A DNA stretch of 47,928 nt from an uncultured Candidatus Saccharibacteria bacterium. GTDB lineage: Bacteria; Patescibacteriota; Saccharimonadia; Saccharimonadales; Saccharimonadaceae. How positions within the stretch are numbered: the first letter of the stretch is position 1; each line of letters starts with the position of its first letter. The notes beneath the pieces were generated by a model. That model did no database searches, was not told the DNA's origin, and saw nothing but the letters and a program-made list of their open reading frames with translations. The stretch lies in NCBI GenBank assembly GCA_947425085.1, contig CANDYV010000003.1, positions 1 to 47,928 of the forward strand, given 5' to 3'. Positions 1 through 9,218 of this stretch are shown here, one piece after another. The position numbers were made by a program, and so were the translations under genes.

Positions 1-47
1 GGACGCGGTTACGTTTGTTCCAAACTTTCGGTATGTTCATACGACTT

Positions 48-80
48 ATTATAGCATAAGTCAGAGACTTATGCTATAAT
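48..80. repeat. Perfect 15-bp inverted repeat with 3-nt loop (ATTATAGCATAAGTC aga GACTTATGCTATAAT)
   Basis: Read directly; both arms contain a -10-like TATAAT/ATTATA. Confidence 0.85.
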
Positions 81-95
81 GTGCGTCGCGCTCAG

Positions 96-117
96 AAAAA
101 CTCGCTAGCGAGTTTTT
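96..117. terminator. 22-nt perfect palindrome AAAAACTCGCTAGCGAGTTTTT, possible bidirectional terminator
   Basis: Perfect dyad with terminal A/T tracts. Confidence 0.6.
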
Positions 118-154
118 CGTTCGCTACTCCTAGTTTTAGCATATAATAGGTATT

Positions 155-994
155 ATGAAACTCTCTGTAATTATACCGGTATGGAACACGGGCGAAAATG
201 CAGTAAAATTAATTCAACAACTGTTGAGACAATATGCTGATTTGGAGATTATTGCGGTAGATGATGGATCGACGGATGATAGTCTGCAGAAGTTAGAAGA
301 AGTGAGTCGTTGTTCCCTGGCGCGGAGTCGGGTGAAGGTAGTTCATCAGGAGAATGCCGGGGCGAGCGCGGCAAGAAATACGGGGATTCGGATGGCGCGG
401 GGGGAGTACTTGTGTTTTTTGGATTCGGACGACGAGATAAAAGACGGAATGCTGAAGAAAATGGTCGAGAAAATGGACCAGAATCCGCAACTCGCGATTA
501 GCACGGTGGGGATGGAATATCGGAAACTGGCGCAGGGGCGGGTGGAAAATACTTATGTATCGTCGCGACGCGAGCGGCGTCGGAACGAAAGCCGAGCGGA
601 GTATATGCTATATCTTTTACTGTTGGACGGGCGGATGTACGGAGTGATTAACAAACTTTTCCGGACTAAGATAGTGCAGGAGAATAAGCTGGAGTTTGAG
701 GTGGGGAGGACTTTTGCGGAGGACACAAACTTCGTTTTGGACTATTTGAGATATGCGCCAGGTGAATTCTCGTTTATTTTGGAACCGTTGTATATTTATA
801 ACTACGGAACGGAAACGAGCACGGTGAAAAAGTCGGCGACAGAGTGGAAAAATTGGCAAGAGAGTTATGATTATTTGAAGAAATGGGTGAAAGATACAGA
901 CGGCCTGAGCCTGAGGAGCCGGATATTACTCCAGCTCGTGAAGGCGAGGTGGCGAGTGTCGCATTTGCGGTCAAAAAGGCGAGCGCGCGGTTAG
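155..994 (+). CDS. Glycosyltransferase family 2
   Basis: N-terminal LSVIIPVWN, DDGSTDDS, GASAARNTG, FLDSDDE motifs. Confidence 0.93.
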   Translation: MKLSVIIPVWNTGENAVKLIQQLLRQYADLEIIAVDDGSTDDSLQKLEEVSRCSLARSRVKVVHQENAGASAARNTGIRMARGEYLCFLDSDDEIKDGMLKKMVEKMDQNPQLAISTVGMEYRKLAQGRVENTYVSSRRERRRNESRAEYMLYLLLLDGRMYGVINKLFRTKIVQENKLEFEVGRTFAEDTNFVLDYLRYAPGEFSFILEPLYIYNYGTETSTVKKSATEWKNWQESYDYLKKWVKDTDGLSLRSRILLQLVKARWRVSHLRSKRRARG

Positions 995-2364
995 CGCTCT
1001 AGTTCGCGAAGCTTGGCGTCGATAGTCGCGGCGCGCTTGGCCCAGGTATTCTCTTCGGCCTGCTCGAGGAGGCGTTTGCGGGCGGCGGAGTTTTTATGAT
1101 CTTTGATAGCTTGTTCGAGCTTGGTTTCAAAATCATCGTAGTCTTCGGCGAGGTAAATGTAATCGTAGCCGCGACATTCGAGAAGGTCGCGAGTGCCGAC
1201 CGTCGGAAGTCCGGCCGCCATGTATTCGAAAAGTTTGACCGGGGAGGTAGACTTGGCGATTTCGCCAAGGCGGAACGGAATGATGGCGCAGTCGAAATGT
1301 TTGGCATAGCTAGCCAGCTCGGAGTATTGCTTCGAGTCGTAGTGATGAATATTAGCGGCAGGCTTCAAATCAGCAAGAGCGCCATTATAGTCCATGCCGA
1401 TTAGCACAATTTCCCATTCGGGGTGATTCTTAGCGACGCGGTTGATAAGTCTAAAATCAATCCAGGGAGCAAGAGCGCCATAAAAACCAACGATAGGGTG
1501 GTTAGTGTTTTTTACCTTAACCAAATCGGCGGGGACAGTGTCATCTTGTTTTTGATAGTTGAAATGGTCGACGTTGACGGCATTAGCGGCCATAATCACC
1601 GGGCAGAGATCCATAAGTTCTTTTTTCAGGTGTTCTTCGAGGCGAGTAGCAGTGACGACGGCGAGGCGAGGCTTTATTTCTTCAAGGTGATTGAAAACTT
1701 CTAACTGAAGAGCGAGGTCGCCGGAGATATCTTCATGGAACTCATCGATATAATCATATATAAGTTCGTAGCCCCAGGAACGAATGTCTCGGAGATGATC
1801 GAGTTCGAGCGCCATAGTGTTCGGCAAGAGGAAATATTTTTGCTTTTGTTTGAGGGTGCGGAGATACTTATAGTCGCTAATCGTGACGAGGTTTTTAGAA
1901 ACTTTGCGAATATTAAGTCCAGGGACGTTTGGCTCGAGGTAAATGACGAAATAACCGAGCTTCGCAAACTCATCGGCAAGATGCTGAGGGCGTTGTTTGA
2001 GCTTGATAGCATAAGGGATACTGTCGATGACAATGACACGATCGTAGCCTTTCGCAAGTTCTTTCATTTCCTCGAGGCGCTTGGATTCCTTTTTGGCCTG
2101 AGATTTGGCGCGCGAAGAGATAATTTTGGAGGCGGTGGAAGTGATGGCGCGGCGGCGACCAGTTCCGAGCGGGAAAAGATGGTTATAGGTTTCGGCGACA
2201 CGAGTGGCGGCGCGGAAACGCTTGGAGGAGACGAGGCGCTTGAGAGCTTTGTTCTCCCTTTCGAGGGCGCGCTTTTCGTCTTTGAGGGTTTGGTTGAGTT
2301 TCTTGAGAGTTTCTAGCTCGGTATCGGCTGGGTTAGTGGACGCGGAAGATGGTTGTTTAGTCAT
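991..2364 (-). CDS. Glycosyltransferase family 1-like with N-terminal coiled coil
   Basis: C-terminal STSPVKLFEYMAAGLPTVGTRDLLE typical of GT-B transferases. Confidence 0.85.
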   Translation of the reverse strand: MTKQPSSASTNPADTELETLKKLNQTLKDEKRALERENKALKRLVSSKRFRAATRVAETYNHLFPLGTGRRRAITSTASKIISSRAKSQAKKESKRLEEMKELAKGYDRVIVIDSIPYAIKLKQRPQHLADEFAKLGYFVIYLEPNVPGLNIRKVSKNLVTISDYKYLRTLKQKQKYFLLPNTMALELDHLRDIRSWGYELIYDYIDEFHEDISGDLALQLEVFNHLEEIKPRLAVVTATRLEEHLKKELMDLCPVIMAANAVNVDHFNYQKQDDTVPADLVKVKNTNHPIVGFYGALAPWIDFRLINRVAKNHPEWEIVLIGMDYNGALADLKPAANIHHYDSKQYSELASYAKHFDCAIIPFRLGEIAKSTSPVKLFEYMAAGLPTVGTRDLLECRGYDYIYLAEDYDDFETKLEQAIKDHKNSAARKRLLEQAEENTWAKRAATIDAKLRELER

Positions 2365-3463
2365 TGGTTTCTCCTTTGGTTAGAATATCGACGATACGGC
2401 GACTGGCAAAACCATCACCGTAAGGGTTTTTAGCTTCGGACATTTGGCGATAAAGTTCAACGTTAGACAGAAGTTCATCGGCAGCGGCATAGACATCATC
2501 GGTATTAGTGCCGACAAGCTTCAGGGTGCCAGCCTTAATTCCCTCGGGGCGTTCGGTCGTATCGCGCAAAACGAGAACCGGTTTGCCAAGAGAGGGAGCT
2601 TCTTCTTGGACGCCACCGCTATCAGACATGATGAAATAAGCACGCTCCATGAAGTTATGAAAGTCCAAGACGTCGAGCGGGGAGATTAGGCGGATACGAT
2701 CGTTGTCACCGAGGATTTCCTTCGCGACGGATTGGACTTTAGGGTTAAGGTGGACCGGGTAAATAACTTTGACGTCGTCGTGCGCTTCGACGAGGCGGCG
2801 CATAGCGGTAAACATCTGGCGCATAGGATCGCCGAGGTTTTCGCGGCGGTGCGCGGTGACGAGAATGAGGCGATCATCACCAACCCAATCGAGAGCCTCG
2901 TGGCGATAATCTTGGTCGACGGTGGTTTTCAGGGCGTCGATAGCAGTGTTGCCGGTGATAAAGATTTTTTGGTCTTCGTTGAGATCTTTTTTGAGGTGTT
3001 CGGCGCTAACTTCGGTGGGAGCAAAAAGATATTCGGCGATACGGTCGATGATTTGGCGGTTGATTTCTTCTGGAAATGGCGAATGAATGTTATAAGTGCG
3101 GAGACCGGCTTCGACATGGCCGACAGGAATTTGCTGATAAGCGGCAGCGAGAGCGCCAGCCATAGCGGTCGTCGTGTCGCCATGAACAAGCACGACGTCG
3201 GGCTGCTCTTTAATAAGAACCTCCTCGATGCCGGTCAGAGCGGCGGAGGTGATATGGGAAAGGGTTTGGTTCGGGCGCATGATGTTAAGGTCGTAGTCGG
3301 GAGTAATGTCAAAAACTTTGAGCACTTGGTCGAGCATGTCGCGGTGCTGAGCCGTGACGCAGACGATAGATTTGACGTCAGGGCAGTTCTCTAGCTCTTT
3401 GACGACCGGAGCCATTTTGATAGCTTCGGGACGAGTGCCAAAAATGGAGAGGATTTTTCTCAT
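2357..3463 (-). CDS. wecB: UDP-N-acetylglucosamine 2-epimerase (non-hydrolysing)
   Basis: FGTRPEAIKMAPV, VHGDTTTAMAGALAA, HVEAGLRT, PFPEEINRQ, SDSGGVQEEAPSLGKPVLVLRDTTERPE. Confidence 0.95.
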   Translation of the reverse strand: MRKILSIFGTRPEAIKMAPVVKELENCPDVKSIVCVTAQHRDMLDQVLKVFDITPDYDLNIMRPNQTLSHITSAALTGIEEVLIKEQPDVVLVHGDTTTAMAGALAAAYQQIPVGHVEAGLRTYNIHSPFPEEINRQIIDRIAEYLFAPTEVSAEHLKKDLNEDQKIFITGNTAIDALKTTVDQDYRHEALDWVGDDRLILVTAHRRENLGDPMRQMFTAMRRLVEAHDDVKVIYPVHLNPKVQSVAKEILGDNDRIRLISPLDVLDFHNFMERAYFIMSDSGGVQEEAPSLGKPVLVLRDTTERPEGIKAGTLKLVGTNTDDVYAAADELLSNVELYRQMSEAKNPYGDGFASRRIVDILTKGETND

Positions 3464-3536
3464 GATTATAGTTCCCTTGTTTTAGCGGTTAACTGATCTT
3501 TTTCGACATACATCTGACAGAACTCCTTCATTTTAC

Positions 3537-4916
3537 TTAATTATCATACTTCATGTAAATATTGTCGTTGTCCCAGTTTACTGGCGTGAGCTGGCGAAAA
3601 TGGAAAATTGGGCTAGACACCATATAAGGATTATCCGGCAGCTCTCCAGCGAAATGGAGGTTGCCGTCGTTTTGGCTAGTGATTTCATTATTGGTGACCG
3701 GTGCGACTTTTGAATGGTAACGCACCATGGCATATGTCATATCAACAGTCATTAGGACGCCGACGCCAAGAAGAACGGTACAACTAACTTTTGCGAAAGT
3801 TTGGAGGTCGACGTCGGTGCGGGAAAGTTGTTCAGATAAAAAGGTGAAAATACCGACAAAAACAGCGACATAAATCGGAAAGAGGAAGCGAACATACATG
3901 TCGTCGTGCAATTTGATAAGCGACGATGCGCCTAGAAAGAGGATACAGAAGGCTAAAATATGAAGGTAAAGCGGAAGCTGGTTGGGTTTAGATTGTTTGT
4001 GGCGGATGAAAGCCGAGAAAGTAATAAACAAGAGGAGGACAAGTGCAAAAGCGAAATAGCGGATATTGTACCAAAAATGGTCAATCAGGGCCGAGATGGT
4101 GCGGAGCGGGGCGCTGAAGATTTCGGAAATATGGATATATTCGTAGATTATGCTATAGCCACCGTTAGCACGACTATCAAGGCCAGCGCCAACATAGAAG
4201 AAAATTAGCCCGAGAAGAATGCCAATAAAGCCTGCAAGTTGGAGGCGATATTGCTGGAGGAACTGTTTGACGGTGAGTTTTTGGGTGATTTTGTGGATAA
4301 TGGCGCTTGTGACGAGGATAATGAGGACAGCAATTGGGGCGATTTCCGTCGAGATACCGAAAAGAAACCCGAGCAAAAGCATGCCGACAAGAGCGAGAGG
4401 CTTGGCGGTTTGGAGATTGAGGCGATACGGAAGAAGAAAACCGACCATGGCCAACATAGCGAGGATATAATTATGAACATAAGAGAAACGATACATGAAA
4501 ACTTCGCTGGTTTCAAAAAGCATAAGGAGAACAAAAAGCCCAAGATAAACTAAGGCGTCTTTATAGGAAAGGCGAGGGCGGCGCTTGAGAACGAAAACTG
4601 TCAATAAATAGATGAGCGCAGTACACATGGCAGCATCGAAAAAACGAAGAATAAGTCCGAAACCGAGAGAGGCTTGCGCATCCATAAAACGCATAGTTAG
4701 GTTCTGGTAGAATTCGCCGAGACGAGGCAAATAATTGTAAACGTAGGCGAGGATGGTGCCGGTGTTCCCTCCGGCATGCCAACTGTGATGCAAAATATCT
4801 TCATAAGACATGGTCATCAAAAAATAGAAGATGCAGAAGAAAATAGGAACAATTATGTAACAGGCGATACAAATAGCCTGCATAGTCCGGCGTTTACTCC
4901 ACTTTTTCGCACTCAT
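3537..4916 (-). CDS. Polytopic membrane protein, DUF6056/GtrII-like, probable glycan or glycosyl-transfer function
   Basis: Multiple hydrophobic segments; position inside a glycosyltransferase cluster. Confidence 0.65.
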   Translation of the reverse strand: MSAKKWSKRRTMQAICIACYIIVPIFFCIFYFLMTMSYEDILHHSWHAGGNTGTILAYVYNYLPRLGEFYQNLTMRFMDAQASLGFGLILRFFDAAMCTALIYLLTVFVLKRRPRLSYKDALVYLGLFVLLMLFETSEVFMYRFSYVHNYILAMLAMVGFLLPYRLNLQTAKPLALVGMLLLGFLFGISTEIAPIAVLIILVTSAIIHKITQKLTVKQFLQQYRLQLAGFIGILLGLIFFYVGAGLDSRANGGYSIIYEYIHISEIFSAPLRTISALIDHFWYNIRYFAFALVLLLFITFSAFIRHKQSKPNQLPLYLHILAFCILFLGASSLIKLHDDMYVRFLFPIYVAVFVGIFTFLSEQLSRTDVDLQTFAKVSCTVLLGVGVLMTVDMTYAMVRYHSKVAPVTNNEITSQNDGNLHFAGELPDNPYMVSSPIFHFRQLTPVNWDNDNIYMKYDN

Positions 4917-4981
4917 GATACGGTTATTATAGCATACTTTCTGGTTTTGCGGTTTTGTCGAAGTTTTGTTATAATTTGAAT

Positions 4982-6190
4982 ATGAAGAGTATGTTGGTTG
5001 TGTCGGATTTTTTTATCGGGGGTGGATTGGAAACTCGGATCTTAGAACAAGTAAAAGTTTATCAGCAGCACGGAGTAAAGTGCTACTTGGCGGCGGATGA
5101 ATATAGCGAGGAGCTGGCGGAGAAGTTTGACGGGGTTATCAAGTTACCACTTCGGGCGTCGGACCGCGGGACGATTATTAGCAACGTGGATGCGCTGGTA
5201 AACTTCTGCCGAGATAATGAGATTGAGATGATTGATGCGCAGCCACTTTATGGTGTGATTGCAGCGGGTTTTGCGTCGGCGATATTACACTTGCCGATGT
5301 GTTTCACTCTACATGGTCAATACAATACGCCGTGGCTGGCGGATGACCCGCTATTAACTCTATTCCATCTAGTTTTGGAGCTGCGACGACCGCAAATAGT
5401 ATTGGTGGCGGAATATTTGAAGGAGTTTTATCCGGAATTTTTGGCTGGAAAAGATGTGAAAGTTGTCAGAAATGGTATAATTTTGCCCGAGGAAACAACA
5501 CGGGAAGCGAAGGGGTGCAAGTGGATTTTTGCGTCGAGGCTGTCTGGTCCGAAGCACGAACTACCGCTAGGAGCGATTCCGGTGCTAGAGAAGGCGGGAG
5601 TAGAACAGCTGGATATTTTTGGACGCGGCGATGAAGAGAAACATGTGAAGGATTTCGCGGAGGCATATAACTCCGATGCGACGCATAAGATGCGAGTGGA
5701 CTTTCGCGGGTGGTGCGATTCGGTAGTAGACGAGATTCTGCAGGGAGAGTATGAAGGCGGGATTGGCATGGATAGAGTGGCCGTGGAGATGATGTCAACT
5801 GGATTGCCGGTGATTATATTGGGGTATGGCGGATTGACGGAGGGGGTTTCGGCGGACAACTTTGAGAAATTAATACAAGATAACTGGTCAAGCCAAGAAA
5901 AGTTTGATGAGGCGGAAATGATTCGCAGTATTGAGGATGTGCGGCAAAATCCGGAAAAGTATGACATGCGAGAAATGGTCGCCGAGAGGTTGGATTCGGA
6001 GAAGATTTGGACAGAGCGGCTGGAGGAAGTCGAGGATCTGAAGACGGATTTGGGCAGAGACGCAATGGTGATGGCGGTTTGGCAGGACTATTATGAGAAT
6101 GAGGCAAGGGCGCGAGAGATTGAGCGACTGCGGGCGCAGCTCGATAAGACGTTTACTCAGCGAATCAAACAGACTTTACGAAAGAAGTAG
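4982..6190 (+). CDS. Glycosyltransferase family 4-like
   Basis: MKSMLVVSDFFIGGGLETRILEQV N-terminus and VEMMSTGLPVIILGYGG; start chosen at the internal Met of ORF 4955..6190. Confidence 0.8.
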   Translation: MKSMLVVSDFFIGGGLETRILEQVKVYQQHGVKCYLAADEYSEELAEKFDGVIKLPLRASDRGTIISNVDALVNFCRDNEIEMIDAQPLYGVIAAGFASAILHLPMCFTLHGQYNTPWLADDPLLTLFHLVLELRRPQIVLVAEYLKEFYPEFLAGKDVKVVRNGIILPEETTREAKGCKWIFASRLSGPKHELPLGAIPVLEKAGVEQLDIFGRGDEEKHVKDFAEAYNSDATHKMRVDFRGWCDSVVDEILQGEYEGGIGMDRVAVEMMSTGLPVIILGYGGLTEGVSADNFEKLIQDNWSSQEKFDEAEMIRSIEDVRQNPEKYDMREMVAERLDSEKIWTERLEEVEDLKTDLGRDAMVMAVWQDYYENEARAREIERLRAQLDKTFTQRIKQTLRKK

Positions 6191-6195
6191 TAAAT

Positions 6196-6220
6196 AGCCG
6201 TCAACTTATCGCTGACGGCT
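6196..6220. terminator. Bidirectional terminator AGCCGTCA..TGACGGCT between convergent genes
   Basis: 8-bp stem between convergent CDSs followed by TTTC. Confidence 0.6.
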
Positions 6221-6231
6221 TTCTTGGGTGA

Positions 6232-8130
6232 TTATTTGCTAGCTTCGAACTGCCAATCCTGAGCTGGAGTGCCATTCTTAAACCAGAGCTGGATGTTGGT
6301 GCCGTCTTGGTTAATTTTGCCGTCAGCAATGTCGATAACGTAGCCGCTATCGCAGGCGGAAGCGATGACGTAAGAGTTATTGGTGGTGGGGAGGAGCTTC
6401 CAGCGTTGGGCGCAAGTGCCGTTGTATTTGTAGAGTTGGATGTTGGAACGGACGTCAACAAGAGCAGAATCGAGATCTAGGGCGCGACCGGACATGGTAT
6501 TCCGGATGGTGTAGTCGTCGGTGGTGGAGTTATAGGTGATTTGCCAATTTTGGGCGGGAGTATTATTGCTGAACCAGAGCTGGACATTGGCGCCATCCTG
6601 ATCTTTTGCACCCGAGACATCGAGGGCCTTGCCGGAGTTGGCGGCAGAGTGGATGGTGTAAGTGCCATCGGGGAGGGGCTGGACGGCTTCTTCGAACTGC
6701 CAATCCTGAGCTGGAGTGCCATTCTTAAACCAGAGCTGGATGTTGGTGCCGTCTTGGTTAATTTTGCCGTCAGCAATGTCGATAACGTAGCCGCTATCGC
6801 AGGCGGAAGCGATGACGTAAGAGTTATTGGTGGTGGGGAGGAGCTTCCAGCGTTGGGCGCAAGTGCCGTTGTATTTGTAGAGTTGGATGTTGGAACGGAC
6901 GTCAACAAGAGCAGAATCGAGATCTAGGGCGCGACCGGACATGGTATTCCGGATGGTGTAGTCGTCGGTGGTGGAGTTATAGGTGATTTGCCAATTTTGG
7001 GCGGGAGTATTATTGCTGAACCAGAGCTGGACATTGGCGCCATCCTGATCTTTTGCACCCGAGACATCGAGGGCCTTGCCGGAGTTGGCGGCAGAGTGGA
7101 TGGTGTAAGTGCCATCGGGGAGGGGCTGGGACGGGGTGGCCTGGTCAGGTTTTTGACTATTGTCGGGTTTTTGGCCAGGGTCGTCTTCGGAAGGGTCTTT
7201 TTCATCGGGGGTCTCGGTCGGCTTGTCATTGGCGTCTGGAGCGGAGGGACTAACTGTTTGCGTGCTGCCGAACCAATTCGTGAAATAGAGATAGAAGTTG
7301 CGATTACCGTAAGCGGAACAGGCATCGCCTTGGCCGTAACCGGCGGCAAGAGCGGCGGCATTGGGCTGGTAAGGGGTGTAGCGATAGAGGGCGGCCGTAG
7401 CGCGGTTTTCGATTAGGACGTTGGTGCCGCCACAAGAAGAGGATGGGTTATAAGCGACGTAGACGCCTGGTTTGTTCTCCGGATAGAGGTAGTAGCCGTT
7501 GTCGAGAGTATAGCGGAAGAGTTCGGCGGCGCGGAGGACTTGGTTTTTAAAGCCATAATACTTCGAGTCGCAGGCGGCGGTGTCCGGGCAGCCATAGCCC
7601 ATGGCCGCACGGTATTGCCCGCTGTGCGGGAAAGTGTCGCTAATGAGGCCCTGCTCTTTTTCGAGAAGGACGAGAAGAACTTTCGGGTTAATGCGACTAG
7701 CCTGGGCGGCTTCGTAGATAATTTCAGCGGCAGTTTGTCCGGAACCGATGGTCGTTCCCTCACCAAAGAGTTCTTCGGAAAGACAGACGAAGTGACCGTT
7801 GTCGGCTGTGCCAGACCAATGCCAACTAACGGTTTTATAGGTGTTAGTTTGATACTCGTAGAGCTCGCGGTCGGTATTTTTACAAGAGTTTTTCGAGGTA
7901 AGGAATGCCTGGATATCCGAGACGGTCATACTAGTATAGTCAGCCATGACAGCGTCGCTGATAATGTTGCCCGGATTAAAGCCTTGTACCGGGGCGGCAG
8001 AGGTGTTTATCGGGTGGCTGGCGGCGAGAAAGGAAAAAGTAGCAGCCATGAAAAAACTAAAAGTGACAAAAACTAGAATACGGGACTTATGAAACTCATT
8101 TTTGAGATTTTTTAGGATGTGGTGGTTCAT
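6232..8130 (-). CDS. Secreted protein: N-terminal actinobacterial hemagglutinin/muramidase-like domain plus two tandem ricin-type beta-trefoil lectin domains
   Basis: Signal-like N-terminus; LLVLLEKEQGL, AMGYGCPDT, ATAALYRYTPYQPNAAAL, CSAYGNRNFYLYFTNWFGS; repeated ALDVSGAKDQDGANVQLW and DWQFE QxW blocks. Confidence 0.85.
   Translation of the reverse strand: MNHHILKNLKNEFHKSRILVFVTFSFFMAATFSFLAASHPINTSAAPVQGFNPGNIISDAVMADYTSMTVSDIQAFLTSKNSCKNTDRELYEYQTNTYKTVSWHWSGTADNGHFVCLSEELFGEGTTIGSGQTAAEIIYEAAQASRINPKVLLVLLEKEQGLISDTFPHSGQYRAAMGYGCPDTAACDSKYYGFKNQVLRAAELFRYTLDNGYYLYPENKPGVYVAYNPSSSCGGTNVLIENRATAALYRYTPYQPNAAALAAGYGQGDACSAYGNRNFYLYFTNWFGSTQTVSPSAPDANDKPTETPDEKDPSEDDPGQKPDNSQKPDQATPSQPLPDGTYTIHSAANSGKALDVSGAKDQDGANVQLWFSNNTPAQNWQITYNSTTDDYTIRNTMSGRALDLDSALVDVRSNIQLYKYNGTCAQRWKLLPTTNNSYVIASACDSGYVIDIADGKINQDGTNIQLWFKNGTPAQDWQFEEAVQPLPDGTYTIHSAANSGKALDVSGAKDQDGANVQLWFSNNTPAQNWQITYNSTTDDYTIRNTMSGRALDLDSALVDVRSNIQLYKYNGTCAQRWKLLPTTNNSYVIASACDSGYVIDIADGKINQDGTNIQLWFKNGTPAQDWQFEASK
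6243..7130 (-). repeat. Tandem direct duplication, period 447 bp, of the ricin-lectin coding block
   Basis: 6243-6683 and 6690-7130 read as identical; the encoded about 145-aa blocks are identical. Confidence 0.93.
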
Positions 8131-8166
8131 TTTGGTTTTCCTTGATTAGTTTTTGTGTTAGAAGGG

Positions 8167-8745
8167 TTATAATTGCACGGTGTCGGTGATGAGGCCGGTC
8201 TTGCCGTCGCTGGTGACCGTGATTTCGATCGGATAGGCGCCGGGACTGAAATCAGAAATCGGAACTTCGAAGGGGCCACAGGCGGAAGTTGTGACGTCTG
8301 GCTGAGCAGGCAAAGAAGCAGTATAGACTACCGTTCCGGCAGGGTTTTTGAGACTTAAAGTGCAGGTGCCGGACTCGAGCAGATACTGGTCGATGCTGGC
8401 AGAGATCGTGAGCGATTCAAAGTTTTGGTCACGGTTGACGCCTTTATAGGCGACGCGACCGGTGAGCTCAGGGAGCTCATTGGGGTCTTCACCTTCGTAC
8501 TGGTTGACTTTATCTTCCGGCTCAGGGTCTTTATCTTCATCATCGACAGGCTGGGTCGGGGCGACTGGGCTCGGGGTGTTTTGCGGGGGTTCGGGAAGAG
8601 TTTCCTGAGTGTGATTAATGCTCATGAAAATAATAATCGTGACGGCGACAGCAACAACTAGAATTATTAAAAAACTAACGACAATAATCGGTCGTCGGTA
8701 AGGCGGAACGCGGTGCGCAGGATTAGATTGCTTTGAATTTGACAT
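8167..8745 (-). CDS. Single-pass membrane-anchored hypothetical protein with acidic/Pro linker
   Basis: N-terminal basic stretch plus IIVVSFLIILVVAVAVTIIIF transmembrane segment. Confidence 0.75.
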   Translation of the reverse strand: MSNSKQSNPAHRVPPYRRPIIVVSFLIILVVAVAVTIIIFMSINHTQETLPEPPQNTPSPVAPTQPVDDEDKDPEPEDKVNQYEGEDPNELPELTGRVAYKGVNRDQNFESLTISASIDQYLLESGTCTLSLKNPAGTVVYTASLPAQPDVTTSACGPFEVPISDFSPGAYPIEITVTSDGKTGLITDTVQL

Positions 8746-8766
8746 GACTTACCTTATACGTCTATT

Positions 8767-9111
8767 TTAAGCGGTTTCGGCGGGGTCGTCAAGGTCAATT
8801 CCGAGGAGATCAGCAGCTTGACGGAGGATTTCGGTTTCGTTGATGGTGGCCGTGGCGAGACGTTGGCGAAAGAGGGCGGTTGTTTCAGGAAAAGAAAGAT
8901 CGACGACCTCGAGAGAGCGGGCGGCGCCGGGGATTTTTTTCAGGGCACCTTTTTTGACGAGATTGTCGATATGCTCAGCGACGGCGGAGACGGAAGAGAG
9001 GCCCAGCGCAGACATGATTTCGCGATACGATGGAGATTCACCCTGTCGAGCCGTAAAATCATTAATAAAGTCAATAATAAGCGCTTGTTTTTTCGTCAAT
9101 TTAGTTTTCAT
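8767..9111 (-). CDS. LexA-type winged-helix DNA-binding protein lacking the S24 peptidase domain
   Basis: LTKKQALIIDFINDFTARQGESPSYREIMSALGLSSVSAVAEHIDNLVKKGALKK matches LexA N-domain; no Ser-Lys protease region. Confidence 0.8.
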   Translation of the reverse strand: MKTKLTKKQALIIDFINDFTARQGESPSYREIMSALGLSSVSAVAEHIDNLVKKGALKKIPGAARSLEVVDLSFPETTALFRQRLATATINETEILRQAADLLGIDLDDPAETA

Positions 9112-9218
9112 GTGTTATAATATAGTTATAATTGTTTTAATTGGGCCATCTTCACGAAAACTCCGGGTTTTCGTTTGGGTGTTAAGATTATTATAAGATA
9201 TAGGATTTAGAAAGTCAA

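Noticed and set aside
1735-3394. Plus-strand ORFs 1735..2316 and 2732..3394
   Set aside because: Antisense shadows of the GT1 and wecB genes, which have strong family motifs.
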